Assembly (NCBI GenBank): GCA_026418675.1
Contig: JAOAAX010000003.1
Location: forward strand, 90,676-154,675
DNA: 64,000 bases
DNA from: Chthoniobacterales bacterium
GTDB lineage: Bacteria; Verrucomicrobiota; Verrucomicrobiia; Chthoniobacterales; DYNR01
Direction of reading: 5' to 3'
In this document: in pieces, positions 9,301 through 17,601 of the stretch
How positions within the stretch are numbered: the stretch's first letter is position 1
Layout of the letters: each line of letters starts with the position of its first letter
Notes under the pieces: generated by a model
Database searches by the model: none
What the model was told of the DNA's origin: nothing
The model's input: the letters and a program-made list of their open reading frames with translations, nothing else
Program-made: the position numbers and the translations under genes

Positions 9301-12300
9301 AGCGAAACTTGACGGGCCTCAAATTAGTTTTGAACCTCAAATAAAACCTCGTAAAGGGAATCGCTGGAGGATTGGTGTTTTAAATGCCCACTTTGGGCAC
9401 CAAACTGAAACTTATGTTACTCTTCCTATTCTTCATTTACCTGAAGAACGGTTCGAAGTATTACTTTTTGCAGGGATGGCAAATCCAGATTCTGTAGAGC
9501 AATATTGTAAAAGACTGTCAGATATTTTTGTCGTTTTGCCGGAAGGGATAAGCAACCAAGTAGAGATGATTCGACGAGCGGAATTAGATGCATTAATTAT
9601 AGGAACGAATGTTACAGCAGTTACAAATTTTGTAAGTTTAATCGCGGCGCATCGCATGGCCCCCCTTCAAATTTTGTCACATTGTTCACCAACTACGAGT
9701 GGATTTCGCAACGTGGATGGTTTTCTTACTGGAGTACTGGCATGGGATCCAGACTGGAGTAAGAATGAATTTCATGAACGATTAATTGTTTTGGATGGAC
9801 CTCCGGTTTGTTTAGATTATCAAGTAGAAGTTGGTAAGGGGAGTAATAGCTTATGCCGCAGCGAGTTGGGGCTATCAGATAATAAAATCTTGTTTTTTAA
9901 TGCAGCTAGTTGCTTTAAGATTCCAATGGATTTAATTCGTATATGGGCAAAACTTTTGCGTGAAGTCCCCGAAAGCCAATTAGCATTGATGCCATACAAT
10001 CCAAATTGGTCACATAATTTTCCTGTTTGGAATTTTCAAAATACATTTAATCAAGTTCTTGAAGAGGAAGGTATAGAATCATCACGTGTAAAGTTTCTCA
10101 AGTCTGTTTATTCGAGGCAAGAATTGAAACCATATGTAGCATTAGCTGATATTTATTTGGATACATTTCCTTTTGTTGGTAGCATTTCCACTGTAGATCC
10201 TTTAGAGCTTGGTGTCCCTGTCGTAGCGTGTGACGGTATGACAACTCGCTCTAGATGTTCAGGTGCACAGATGCGAGCCTTGGGTTTGGGAGAATGGGTT
10301 GCTCGAGATGAAGAAGAATATTTTGAAATTGCTTTTGAATTAGCAAGGAATAAAGAACTCCGATTAAATCTATCTCAAAAAATTAAAAGTGCAATGGCAG
10401 CTCGGCCCAAATTTCTTGACCCTGAATATTATGGGCAACAACTTGGTGAACTACTTGAAATACTCTTAACGAAAGGGTGGGATGCTTTGCCGAAACCGAG
10501 AGCTTATGAAGAGAGAAGAAAACCTAGAATTAGGAAAGGGTGGTGGAATTCTTTCAAAAGTGGTGAAGAGATAGAAAACAATGTCAAGAATTTTTGTGAG
10601 ACGGTTGACAAATTTAACGAAATAACAAAAAAAACAATGGCAGTTGAAATCGCTTTTGAGAAGGAAGAGACAAAACCGATTGCAGAAGCAACTGACAAAA
10701 AAGAATCTGAAGTTAAATATACAGAGTTACAGGGAGAATTTGTTGAAGAAAAATCCGTTGAGGAACTTTTGAAATTGGCACATGAAGCCTTGAAAGAATC
10801 ACGTCTTATTCAAGCAGAAGATCTTGCAAGAATTGTTGTCCAGCGGGAGCCAGAAAATGCTGAAGCTTGGGCAATTCTTGGACAACTTGCTCGCGATAGT
10901 GGTGATTTAGAGTTTGCAGCTGATCTTTTTCAACAAGCTCATTTGCTTAAAACTGAAGAATATTCTTTTGCATTGGATTATGCTAAAACATTGCATATGC
11001 AACAAAAGCATAAAGAAGCAGTGGATGCTTTCTCTCGCACTTTAAAGATTCGAAGCACATCTGAAGCTCATCTTGGATTAGCTATTTCTTTAGAGGCACT
11101 ACAAAATTATTCAGAAGCTGAGAAGGAATTTGAATTGGCTATTAAGCTTGCTGAAACAGAAAACGAGAAACACAATGCGAGACTTTTATTTTCTCAATTC
11201 TTGTCGCAGCAGGGGAGAATGGATGAAGCAATTTCATACGCGCACGAAGCCTTAGATTATGAACCAAACTCTCTTGATTCCTATCTTTGCCTTGCAAGAA
11301 TCTATCTAAAAGATCAAAAATTAACTCAAGCTTTGCAAATACTTTCTCGGGCAGAAAAGAAATTTCCAAATTCTTTCGAACCTTTATACGAGCAAGCGAT
11401 AATTTATCTATCACTTTCTCGAGCAGAAGAAGCAGTTGATATTTTACGCAGAGCTACAACAATCGAAACTCAAAATGGCATGCTATGGTTTCAATTGGGT
11501 TATGCGCTACAAGTTTTGGGAAGAAAAACAGAAGCATTAAAAGCTTATAACAAAGCTGAATTGTCAGGCTTAAAAACATTTGAGCTTTTTTTAAATTCTG
11601 GAGCGATTTTGAAAGAGAAGGAAAATTACTTCGAAGCAGCCAGATGCTTTACGAAGGCTATTGAATTGAATCCAAATTCGAGTATCGCGCTTAACAATCT
11701 TGGCACTGTGTGTATTCACATGGGGATGACAACAGAGGCAATAGAATGTTTTAACAAGGCTTTGGAACTCGATCCCAATCTTGAACATGCTCATTCAAAT
11801 CTTGGTCAGTTGTTGCACTTGAGTGGGCGAGCAAAAGAAGCTTTACCTCATTATTATAAAGCTTTGGAAATTAATCCAAATTTGCCCGAAGCAATCCATT
11901 CGTATTTATTATGTACGTTATACCAAGAGGACTGGACTCCTGAAAAAATTTTTGAGGAACATCGAAAATATACTCAAAATCTCGGAGTTAATTCTAAAAA
12001 GCCAACGAATCGAAAACCTATAAAACGTAAGACCCTTGCATCAAATGAACGGGTTCGCATTGCTTATGTTTCGCCTGATTTTTGCGGTCATCCAGTTTCT
12101 TACTTTGTAGAACCATTGTTGGCAAATCATAATAAAAAAACATTCGAAGTTTTTGCACTATCGGATGTTCGAAAAAGTGATGAAATCACGGAGAGGCTCC
12201 GAAAACTTCCTGAGCATTGGCATGCTACTTCTCAGCTTAATGCAAGTGACTTTTTACAACTTTTAGATTCTTTAGAGATTGATATTTTAGTTGAACTTGC

Positions 12301-13135
12301 TGGTCATACAAGTCATAATCGTCTTCGGGATTTGTATTATCAACCAGTTCCAATACAAATTTCTTATCTTGGATATCCAGCAACAACGGCTTGTCCTGGC
12401 ATTCAATTCCGAATAACGGATATGTGGGCAGACCCGCCAGGTGAAACCGAGCACCTTTATACAGAGCGTCTTATAAGACTTTCTCGATGTGCATGGTGTT
12501 ATACACCTCATCCTGCTTCTCCCAGCATAAATCGAACTCCACCACATGTTCGGAATGGATATATTACATTTGGCTGTTTCAATAACCTAGCTAAAATCAA
12601 TCCACCATTGCTAGAGTGTTGGTTAAAAATTCTGCAGGCAGTTCCAGAATCGCATCTTTTTTTGAAGTCAAAGCACTTAGCTGACGAGGGGGTGAAAAAG
12701 TTCTATTTGGACTGGTTTACGTCCAAAGGCATATCTGATAAACGAATAAGGTTACTAAAATTTGAGCAAAAGACTGCTGATCATTTAAATCGTTATAACG
12801 AAGTTGATATAGCTTTAGATACATTTCCATATCAAGGAACAACTACAACTATTGAATCGTTGTGGATGGGTGTTCCTGTGGTGTCTCAATTTGGCTCAGA
12901 ACATCGAAGCAGAGTTTCAGTAAGTCTTTTGAATGCAATTGGCCATACAGAGCTTCTAGCATCCAATCCCGACGAATACATTTCAAAGGTTATTGAGCTT
13001 GCTAATGACCCTTCTCAAATTCAAAATTACCGTTCAACACTTCGTTCATGTCTTATTAATTCTCAGTTGGTTGATCGTCAAAGTTTCATTAATGCATTAG
13101 AAAAGGAATACTTAAATTTACTGGAACAAAATTAA
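6311..13135 (+). CDS. Giant multidomain glycosyltransferase GT2-GT4-GT41-TPR-GT41
   Basis: A 2274-residue protein with no membrane segments. Residues 1-290 are GT2-like, with a DXD-type HDDD at 99-102 and CGDWRAWL (181-188). Residues 354-735 are a GT4 GT-B domain with GYGGVGHYVDSLL and the EX7E pair Glu640/Glu648. Residues 1015-1390 are a diverged GT41 catalytic domain: GHQ at 1029-1031 aligns with the OGT catalytic His, FNAASCFK holds Lys1203, and LDTFPFVGS follows. Residues 1483-1870 are TPR repeats. Residues 1914-2270 are a canonical GT41 domain with SPDFCGHP (His1927), FNNLAKINP (Lys2095) and LDTFPYQGTTTT. Charged linkers separate the units. Four transferases plus a scaffold suggest stepwise glycan building on a bound polypeptide (inferred). 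Composition changes sharply at the GT2/GT4 joint. Confidence 0.85.
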   Translation: MLGDNSLTITLLTTKFSDYLIESIKSTIIAAKNAGLTKLYLILNAGEASNYLFKKINNVLKISDIFSVEIPDKNKILRIYEAWNYCRQICRTKYLHIMHDDDILSKYFYTELISLSEKYKNFEIYATSRAAIGSKNYVVIHPYGKWNKAWEIFAMFNPFAASEVIFDCNAIPDFQEDLNYCGDWRAWLTAALNDKIATTNEVLHFYRFHKSSTREQNQRQCRDIKEIYDTLVWVNNTIQKVKGYYFDFSRYTSALEEPFREAVAKAEKEKDSLIANKLFNLIRLPGFPFRLQLLCYEKLTKLALEIDYKPDELFLNTTNTKYNPPDIVIKISDETSVSDLDCLSLFKELPSSLKKRILFYSDEPGYGGVGHYVDSLLRGVIKRGHEVWSAQPEWKSPMLDAQRELGVKHIWTGFNPVEEFGRSLTDLEDARRVISEVQPDVIFFVDCCPISNLAAKEVAFQSGVPFVSSCHIDAPYLAERFQKYLADVHRHFLYATEAITVSESALMTLRNHFGLSQYKGKVIYNGRPEKYFADVDQSSRETVLKELNLPSEAVVCFTAARIIHEKGFDLQIEAISELARGGNLGNLHFVWAGEGNFLKELKDIVVSKGLQQRVKLLGYRWDLVKWLEACDIFVLPSRLEAMPLCVMEAMAKGKPVVASAVAGIPEELGEAGILLPDPNKDSKATVKELVRVLPVLANDIQMRRQLGQAARCRALKLFREEEMWRQTIPLIEEAASEGPNWVACRRFCALARVDHKVKEILVEYRKKLEVVQEIPKELEIPEFGEDEIQEIRSLIESWSKDPSNQEIVNQLRVLRQKVASFLVNQKDEIAPLLLQKSLGQIYRLILKSGFAEVPETEEEKGVRKYLAGGFDDQGNFHFLRLAAAMLFDLAHRYPVMGALELIPNWFIKDYLEWLFTGPSVLTMENEADRYVRHLESSLEEVLWRLDKPESLSIDPLEIGKCVTSKLNLFYAYPSRHSNRELMKLRALLIEKTLQLAGAKLDGPQISFEPQIKPRKGNRWRIGVLNAHFGHQTETYVTLPILHLPEERFEVLLFAGMANPDSVEQYCKRLSDIFVVLPEGISNQVEMIRRAELDALIIGTNVTAVTNFVSLIAAHRMAPLQILSHCSPTTSGFRNVDGFLTGVLAWDPDWSKNEFHERLIVLDGPPVCLDYQVEVGKGSNSLCRSELGLSDNKILFFNAASCFKIPMDLIRIWAKLLREVPESQLALMPYNPNWSHNFPVWNFQNTFNQVLEEEGIESSRVKFLKSVYSRQELKPYVALADIYLDTFPFVGSISTVDPLELGVPVVACDGMTTRSRCSGAQMRALGLGEWVARDEEEYFEIAFELARNKELRLNLSQKIKSAMAARPKFLDPEYYGQQLGELLEILLTKGWDALPKPRAYEERRKPRIRKGWWNSFKSGEEIENNVKNFCETVDKFNEITKKTMAVEIAFEKEETKPIAEATDKKESEVKYTELQGEFVEEKSVEELLKLAHEALKESRLIQAEDLARIVVQREPENAEAWAILGQLARDSGDLEFAADLFQQAHLLKTEEYSFALDYAKTLHMQQKHKEAVDAFSRTLKIRSTSEAHLGLAISLEALQNYSEAEKEFELAIKLAETENEKHNARLLFSQFLSQQGRMDEAISYAHEALDYEPNSLDSYLCLARIYLKDQKLTQALQILSRAEKKFPNSFEPLYEQAIIYLSLSRAEEAVDILRRATTIETQNGMLWFQLGYALQVLGRKTEALKAYNKAELSGLKTFELFLNSGAILKEKENYFEAARCFTKAIELNPNSSIALNNLGTVCIHMGMTTEAIECFNKALELDPNLEHAHSNLGQLLHLSGRAKEALPHYYKALEINPNLPEAIHSYLLCTLYQEDWTPEKIFEEHRKYTQNLGVNSKKPTNRKPIKRKTLASNERVRIAYVSPDFCGHPVSYFVEPLLANHNKKTFEVFALSDVRKSDEITERLRKLPEHWHATSQLNASDFLQLLDSLEIDILVELAGHTSHNRLRDLYYQPVPIQISYLGYPATTACPGIQFRITDMWADPPGETEHLYTERLIRLSRCAWCYTPHPASPSINRTPPHVRNGYITFGCFNNLAKINPPLLECWLKILQAVPESHLFLKSKHLADEGVKKFYLDWFTSKGISDKRIRLLKFEQKTADHLNRYNEVDIALDTFPYQGTTTTIESLWMGVPVVSQFGSEHRSRVSVSLLNAIGHTELLASNPDEYISKVIELANDPSQIQNYRSTLRSCLINSQLVDRQSFINALEKEYLNLLEQN

Positions 13136-13188
13136 TGAGATTAAGTAGCTTTTTATTTTTTCTGTTTCCAGAAAATACAATTAAATAA

Positions 13189-15471
13189 TTGAACAGAGAA
13201 GAATCTGAACTGGTTTTTGCAGAGGAGTTATTAGAAAAGGGCAAATTTCAAGAAGCTGAGCAGAAACTAAGCACTTTTCTAAAGAGCAACCCGAATTGTG
13301 CTCACGGTTGGTATTTGTTAGGAAGAATCGCTACAGAAAACGGGCAGTTCGAAGCTGCAACAGATTTTTTAAGCCTTGCTACTCAACTCGAACCATCTAA
13401 TGCAAATTACTACTATGCTCTTGCTCAAAACTTTTTTTGCTATGATCAATATCAACATGCTCTTTTGGCTTTAGATCGTGTTTTTTCATATGAACCATTC
13501 CACGTTGCAGGTAAACTTCTTCAAGCAAAAATATATCATAATCTGAAACAACCTCTGCGCGCTGAAAAAAACTATCAGAATTTACTTAAAATCAACATTA
13601 CTTCCTACGAACAAGTTCGTGCTCTTGAGGAGTATGCTAATTTTTTATGCGCTTTAAATCAGCACCAGAAAGCTATTGATATTCTCAAAAAATATCTAAA
13701 AAATTTAAACTGTAATCAAGGATATTTCAAACTTGTCTTAATCCTTTCACATCTACTAATTACAAATCAACAACTTGAAAAAGCTTATCATTATTGTAAG
13801 CTTGCTATTGAACTTGATCCAAGCAGTGCGATAGCACTTTATAACTATGCTTATGTAATTCACCATCTTGGCCGTTACCAAGAAGCTCTTCCAATATATG
13901 AAAGGGCAGAAAAAGCAGGATATCATCATTCCGAGCTTTATTTAAATTTAGGGGTAATTCATAAGCTCAACAATAATTATCAGACGGCTATTGAATATTT
14001 TTACCGTGCTCTTCAGAAAAACCCGAATTCATTATCGGCAATCAACAACCTTGGTGCAGTTTGCAACGAAATCGGATTTGCTTCTGAAGCAATTGAATGC
14101 TATGAGCAGGCTATCAAAATAAATCCGAATCGAGCTGGCCCATACAATAATCTTGGTTCTATTCTTAAAGACACTGGTCGTGCTACGGAGGCAATACCTT
14201 ATTATAAAAAAGCCCTTGAGCTTGAACCGAACAACGTAGAGTTTATCAATAACTATCTTTTCTCTACTCTCTATTTGAACATTAATTCAGAAAAGATTTT
14301 TGCTGAGCACAAATCTCTTGCACCACGCATATCTAAACAAGTTAAGAAGCTTTCTCCTATTCGAGTTCCTTCAAAGAAGAAGCTACCAATACGGATCGCC
14401 TACCTTTCACCAGATTTCCGTGCTCACCCAGTTGCGGCATTTCTTGAAGCACTGCTTAAGTATCATAACAGATCACAATTTCAGGTCTATGCTTATTGCG
14501 CTGCTCCATGTTCTGATAAAGTTACCAATCATCTTCGTCAATTTCCAGACATCTGGCGGGATGTTTCTCAGTTGAAGGCGATTGAAACGGCTCGGCTAAT
14601 TCATCGGGATCAAATTCATATTTTAATTGAACTTGCTGGCCACACTGCGCATTCTCAGCTACCTGTCCTTGCTCATAGGCCTGCACCAATTCAAATATCT
14701 TACTTAGGCTATCCAGCAACAACGGGACTTCCTGAAACCGACTTCAAGATTACTGACAATCTTACTGATCCCTCTCCAACTGCTGATCAATTCTATACTG
14801 AGCGCCTACTACGACTGCCTTGTCCACAATGGTGTTTTACTCCTCCCTTCGATTCTCCTCTTCCCTTAATTCATCCACCTGCCCTTTCCAAACATTTTAT
14901 AACTTTTGCTTCGTTTAACAACCTCGCAAAAATCAATCTACCTCTTGTCGAAATATGGTCCAAAATTCTTCTTGCTATCCCCAATTCTAAACTTTTTCTG
15001 AAATATCGCACAATTATAGACAAAAATGTCCAGAATTGGTTGCTCAATCAATTCTCGAATTTTAATATTTCTCCGGACCGTTTGATTCTTTCAGGGTTTA
15101 CACCTAGTAAAAAAGATCACCTTGAAACTTACAATCGAGTTGATATAGCTCTTGATACTTTTCCTTACAACGGAACAACAACAACATTGGAAGCTCTTTG
15201 GATGGGAGTTCCTGTTATTACGCTTGCAGGTTCTGACCATCGTTCGCGCGTAGGACTAAGTATGCTTTCTTCGCTTCAACTTAATGACCTTATTGCCTAT
15301 TCTCCAGAGGAATACATTCGAAAAGCTATTAATCTTGCCAGTGATCTTTCTCTCTTAAGTTCTTTCAAATCTTCACTTCGCAACACGCTACTAAAATCTA
15401 CCCTTCTAAACCCGAAGGAATTTATTGTTCATTTCGAAGAACTCCTTCTTTCGTTACTCCCAGAGTCATAA
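13189..15471 (+). CDS. TPR-GT41 protein (SPINDLY/O-GlcNAc transferase-like)
   Basis: A 760-residue protein. Residues 1-380 are TPR repeats, for example AINNLGAVCNEIGFASEAIE. Residues 400-755 are the GT41 catalytic domain with YLSPDFRAHPVAAF (His413), ELAGHTAHS, ISYLGYPATTG, FASFNNLAKIN (Lys581) and LDTFPYNGTTTTLEALWMG. These are the UDP-sugar and catalytic elements of bacterial and eukaryotic O-linked transferases acting on Ser/Thr. Start is TTG 13189: no ATG precedes the conserved region and no strong ribosome binding site is visible. The layout repeats the C-terminal half of the preceding giant protein, so the two are probably paralogues by duplication. Expected in the cytoplasm, glycosylating protein. 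The donor may be GlcNAc or another sugar. Confidence 0.85.
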   Translation: MNREESELVFAEELLEKGKFQEAEQKLSTFLKSNPNCAHGWYLLGRIATENGQFEAATDFLSLATQLEPSNANYYYALAQNFFCYDQYQHALLALDRVFSYEPFHVAGKLLQAKIYHNLKQPLRAEKNYQNLLKINITSYEQVRALEEYANFLCALNQHQKAIDILKKYLKNLNCNQGYFKLVLILSHLLITNQQLEKAYHYCKLAIELDPSSAIALYNYAYVIHHLGRYQEALPIYERAEKAGYHHSELYLNLGVIHKLNNNYQTAIEYFYRALQKNPNSLSAINNLGAVCNEIGFASEAIECYEQAIKINPNRAGPYNNLGSILKDTGRATEAIPYYKKALELEPNNVEFINNYLFSTLYLNINSEKIFAEHKSLAPRISKQVKKLSPIRVPSKKKLPIRIAYLSPDFRAHPVAAFLEALLKYHNRSQFQVYAYCAAPCSDKVTNHLRQFPDIWRDVSQLKAIETARLIHRDQIHILIELAGHTAHSQLPVLAHRPAPIQISYLGYPATTGLPETDFKITDNLTDPSPTADQFYTERLLRLPCPQWCFTPPFDSPLPLIHPPALSKHFITFASFNNLAKINLPLVEIWSKILLAIPNSKLFLKYRTIIDKNVQNWLLNQFSNFNISPDRLILSGFTPSKKDHLETYNRVDIALDTFPYNGTTTTLEALWMGVPVITLAGSDHRSRVGLSMLSSLQLNDLIAYSPEEYIRKAINLASDLSLLSSFKSSLRNTLLKSTLLNPKEFIVHFEELLLSLLPES

Positions 15472-15625
15472 ATTAGTTCATCAAAGTTCTTTTTAAAAAT
15501 TTTTAAGCCCGATTTATCTGCTATAACTTTTGCATATGATATAACCCTTATTTCCAATAATTTTTCAACAGACTTATCAGTATTGTTTTTTTACGTTCAT
15601 TAGTTATTTTTTATTGAGTCATTAA

Positions 15626-16783
15626 ATGGCAATGAACTCAAATAACCAGCAAAATTTTCCGCCTACAAATGATACTTCTCTTCTCGGGAAGCGTGCCCTC
15701 GTTGTTGACGATGACCCACAATTCCTTAAATTCCTCGTCAATCTTCTCGATCACAATGGGATTTTCTCCATTGCTGCCTCAAATGGTCATGAAGCATTGA
15801 CTGCCTTATCTTCAAATCCTGTTGATTTTATCCTTAGTGATGTTCAAATGCCGGAAATGGACGGTTATGAATTTCTTTCTGCTGTGCGCTCCAATCCCCG
15901 TTACCAGCTTCTTCCCTTTATCCTTCTCACAGGCAAACCCGCTTACACTGGTCTTCAACTAGGCATCCGTCGTGGTGCAGATGGTTACCTCCCCAAACCA
16001 TTTGATGAGCAGACTCTTCTCGATACAGTTCGAGGTTGTCTTGCAAGAGTTCAAACAATTGCTGCTCAAGCAAATTCAAAACTCAACGAACTACGTGCTA
16101 ACCTCCTTACGATGCTTCCTCACGAGCTTCATACTCCCTTGAATGGCATCTTTGGTGTAGCTGACCTTCTAGAAATGGGCGATGCTACGCCAGAGGAACT
16201 CGCTGATTGCGCACAAATTCTCCGTTCATCCGGCGAGCGCATGCTCCGCCTTTCAACTAATTTTCTACTTTGTGCAGAACTCCAACTACAAGAAAACCAC
16301 CCCGAGAAGACTACCCTCCTATTTGGTTCCCAACCCAACTCTGATACGTCCTCCATCCCTCCGATTCTCGAGAAACGTGCCACTTCCTGGTCCAGATTAA
16401 GCGATCTTACGCATAACATACCCTATGCTCAGCTTGCTATTCCAACTCCAGCCCTAATAAAAATTGTTGACGAGCTGACCGACAATGCGTTTAAATTTTC
16501 AGCACCAGGCCAAAAAGTCGAAGTAATCGGTTCCTTACAAAACAACTACTTTCACCTCCAATTTATTGACCATGGGCATACCGGAACACGCGCTCAGACA
16601 CTTTCAACGCGAGGTATCTTTGTTCAATTTAATCGCAACAAACTCGAGCAGCAAGGTGCAGGACTCGGCATCTATCTCGCTGAAAAGCTCCTTAACCTAT
16701 ACAATGGTGCCATTTCCTTTTCTGATACTCCAAACGGTGGAATCACTGCTAATGTTCTAATACCACTTTCCTATCCAAGTTGA
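15626..16783 (+). CDS. REC-histidine kinase hybrid (soluble)
   Basis: A 385-residue protein. Residues 22-140 are a receiver domain, with the DDD acidic pocket at 28-30, phospho-acceptor Asp72 in LSDVQMPEMDG, and Lys in YLPKPF. A HisKA-like helix follows, with LPHELHTPLNG and likely phospho-His166. A HATPase_c domain lies at about 270-385: DELTDNAFKFS is the N box and GAGLGIYLAEKLL the G2 box. The G1 region is weakly conserved (IDHGHTGTR). The receiver precedes the kinase and there is no membrane segment or PAS domain, so the kinase is probably driven by another phospho-donor. It is the first of three signalling genes spaced by 5-9 bp. Confidence 0.85.
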   Translation: MAMNSNNQQNFPPTNDTSLLGKRALVVDDDPQFLKFLVNLLDHNGIFSIAASNGHEALTALSSNPVDFILSDVQMPEMDGYEFLSAVRSNPRYQLLPFILLTGKPAYTGLQLGIRRGADGYLPKPFDEQTLLDTVRGCLARVQTIAAQANSKLNELRANLLTMLPHELHTPLNGIFGVADLLEMGDATPEELADCAQILRSSGERMLRLSTNFLLCAELQLQENHPEKTTLLFGSQPNSDTSSIPPILEKRATSWSRLSDLTHNIPYAQLAIPTPALIKIVDELTDNAFKFSAPGQKVEVIGSLQNNYFHLQFIDHGHTGTRAQTLSTRGIFVQFNRNKLEQQGAGLGIYLAEKLLNLYNGAISFSDTPNGGITANVLIPLSYPS

Positions 16784-16792
16784 AATTTAACG

Positions 16793-17596
16793 ATGAATTC
16801 TCTCTCTCTCCCACCAGATCAATTCTGGTTCTACCGTGTCCTCATGGAATGGACTCTTGGGATACTCCACCGTGTTAACAACGAACTAACAGGTGCGCTA
16901 TTTCTTATCGAACAAATTCAAGAAAATTTTACATCTTCTGAATTGACTCCTCTTGATTCCCAAAACCTTTTGTCCTCTTTATCAACTTCAATACAAAAAA
17001 TTCACCACCTCATTTCTGAGGCTGCTGCTCTCCACACACCTCCTTCCCAGCAAATCTCAGACCCCATAACTCCCCATCTTGCCGTCCGAGAAGCTTCTTC
17101 CATTGCTCGCCTCCTCTTACCAAAATCTATTAAAATTCTCGAGCCAACATCCCTACCAGAATCAAATTCCTGTCTTTTTACTTCAATTGGCGAATTCCGA
17201 TTACTTGCCGCCGCTGCAGCTCTGATTCTTCACCCTATTTCATTCCGTTCTAAAGGTTCTTTTTCCATCCACTTCTCAACTCACCCCAATACTACAAATT
17301 TCCTACCCCAAAACTTCCAAAAACCCCTTTTCAACTATCAACATATCAACAATTGGCTTATCTCATTTCAGCTTCAGCTTGAACCAACTACAAATTCCCC
17401 TATTAAGGAAAACCCTTCAAGTGCAAGTGACCAATTCTCTCTTCCCTCCAATTCTCCCAATGCTGCTTTCCAGGCTATCCACTCTCGAATATCATCGATT
17501 GGTGGCGCTGCCGAATTCCACCCTCCTTATTTTATTTCCTATCGCCTTCCTTCATACAGCTCATACAACATCCCTACTTCCAAAGCTTCCACCTAA
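16793..17596 (+). CDS. DHp-like protein, possible phosphotransfer or degenerate kinase
   Basis: A 267-residue protein that I do not match to a named family. Near the N-terminus ILHRVNNELTGALFL (His26) closely resembles the H-box of histidine kinases of the H-x-x-NN-x-LT type. It is followed by a second helix (SSLSTSIQKIHHLISEA), as in a dimerisation/phosphotransfer hairpin. The C-terminal part (about 90-265) has the length of a HATPase domain, but no N, G1 or G2 box is visible and it is rich in Ser, Pro and Asn. It lies between a REC-kinase and a REC-HD-GYP gene, so a phosphorelay His carrier is a reasonable inference. A kinase with a decayed ATPase is the alternative. Confidence 0.5.
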   Translation: MNSLSLPPDQFWFYRVLMEWTLGILHRVNNELTGALFLIEQIQENFTSSELTPLDSQNLLSSLSTSIQKIHHLISEAAALHTPPSQQISDPITPHLAVREASSIARLLLPKSIKILEPTSLPESNSCLFTSIGEFRLLAAAAALILHPISFRSKGSFSIHFSTHPNTTNFLPQNFQKPLFNYQHINNWLISFQLQLEPTTNSPIKENPSSASDQFSLPSNSPNAAFQAIHSRISSIGGAAEFHPPYFISYRLPSYSSYNIPTSKAST

Positions 17597-17601
17597 TCAT
17601 C

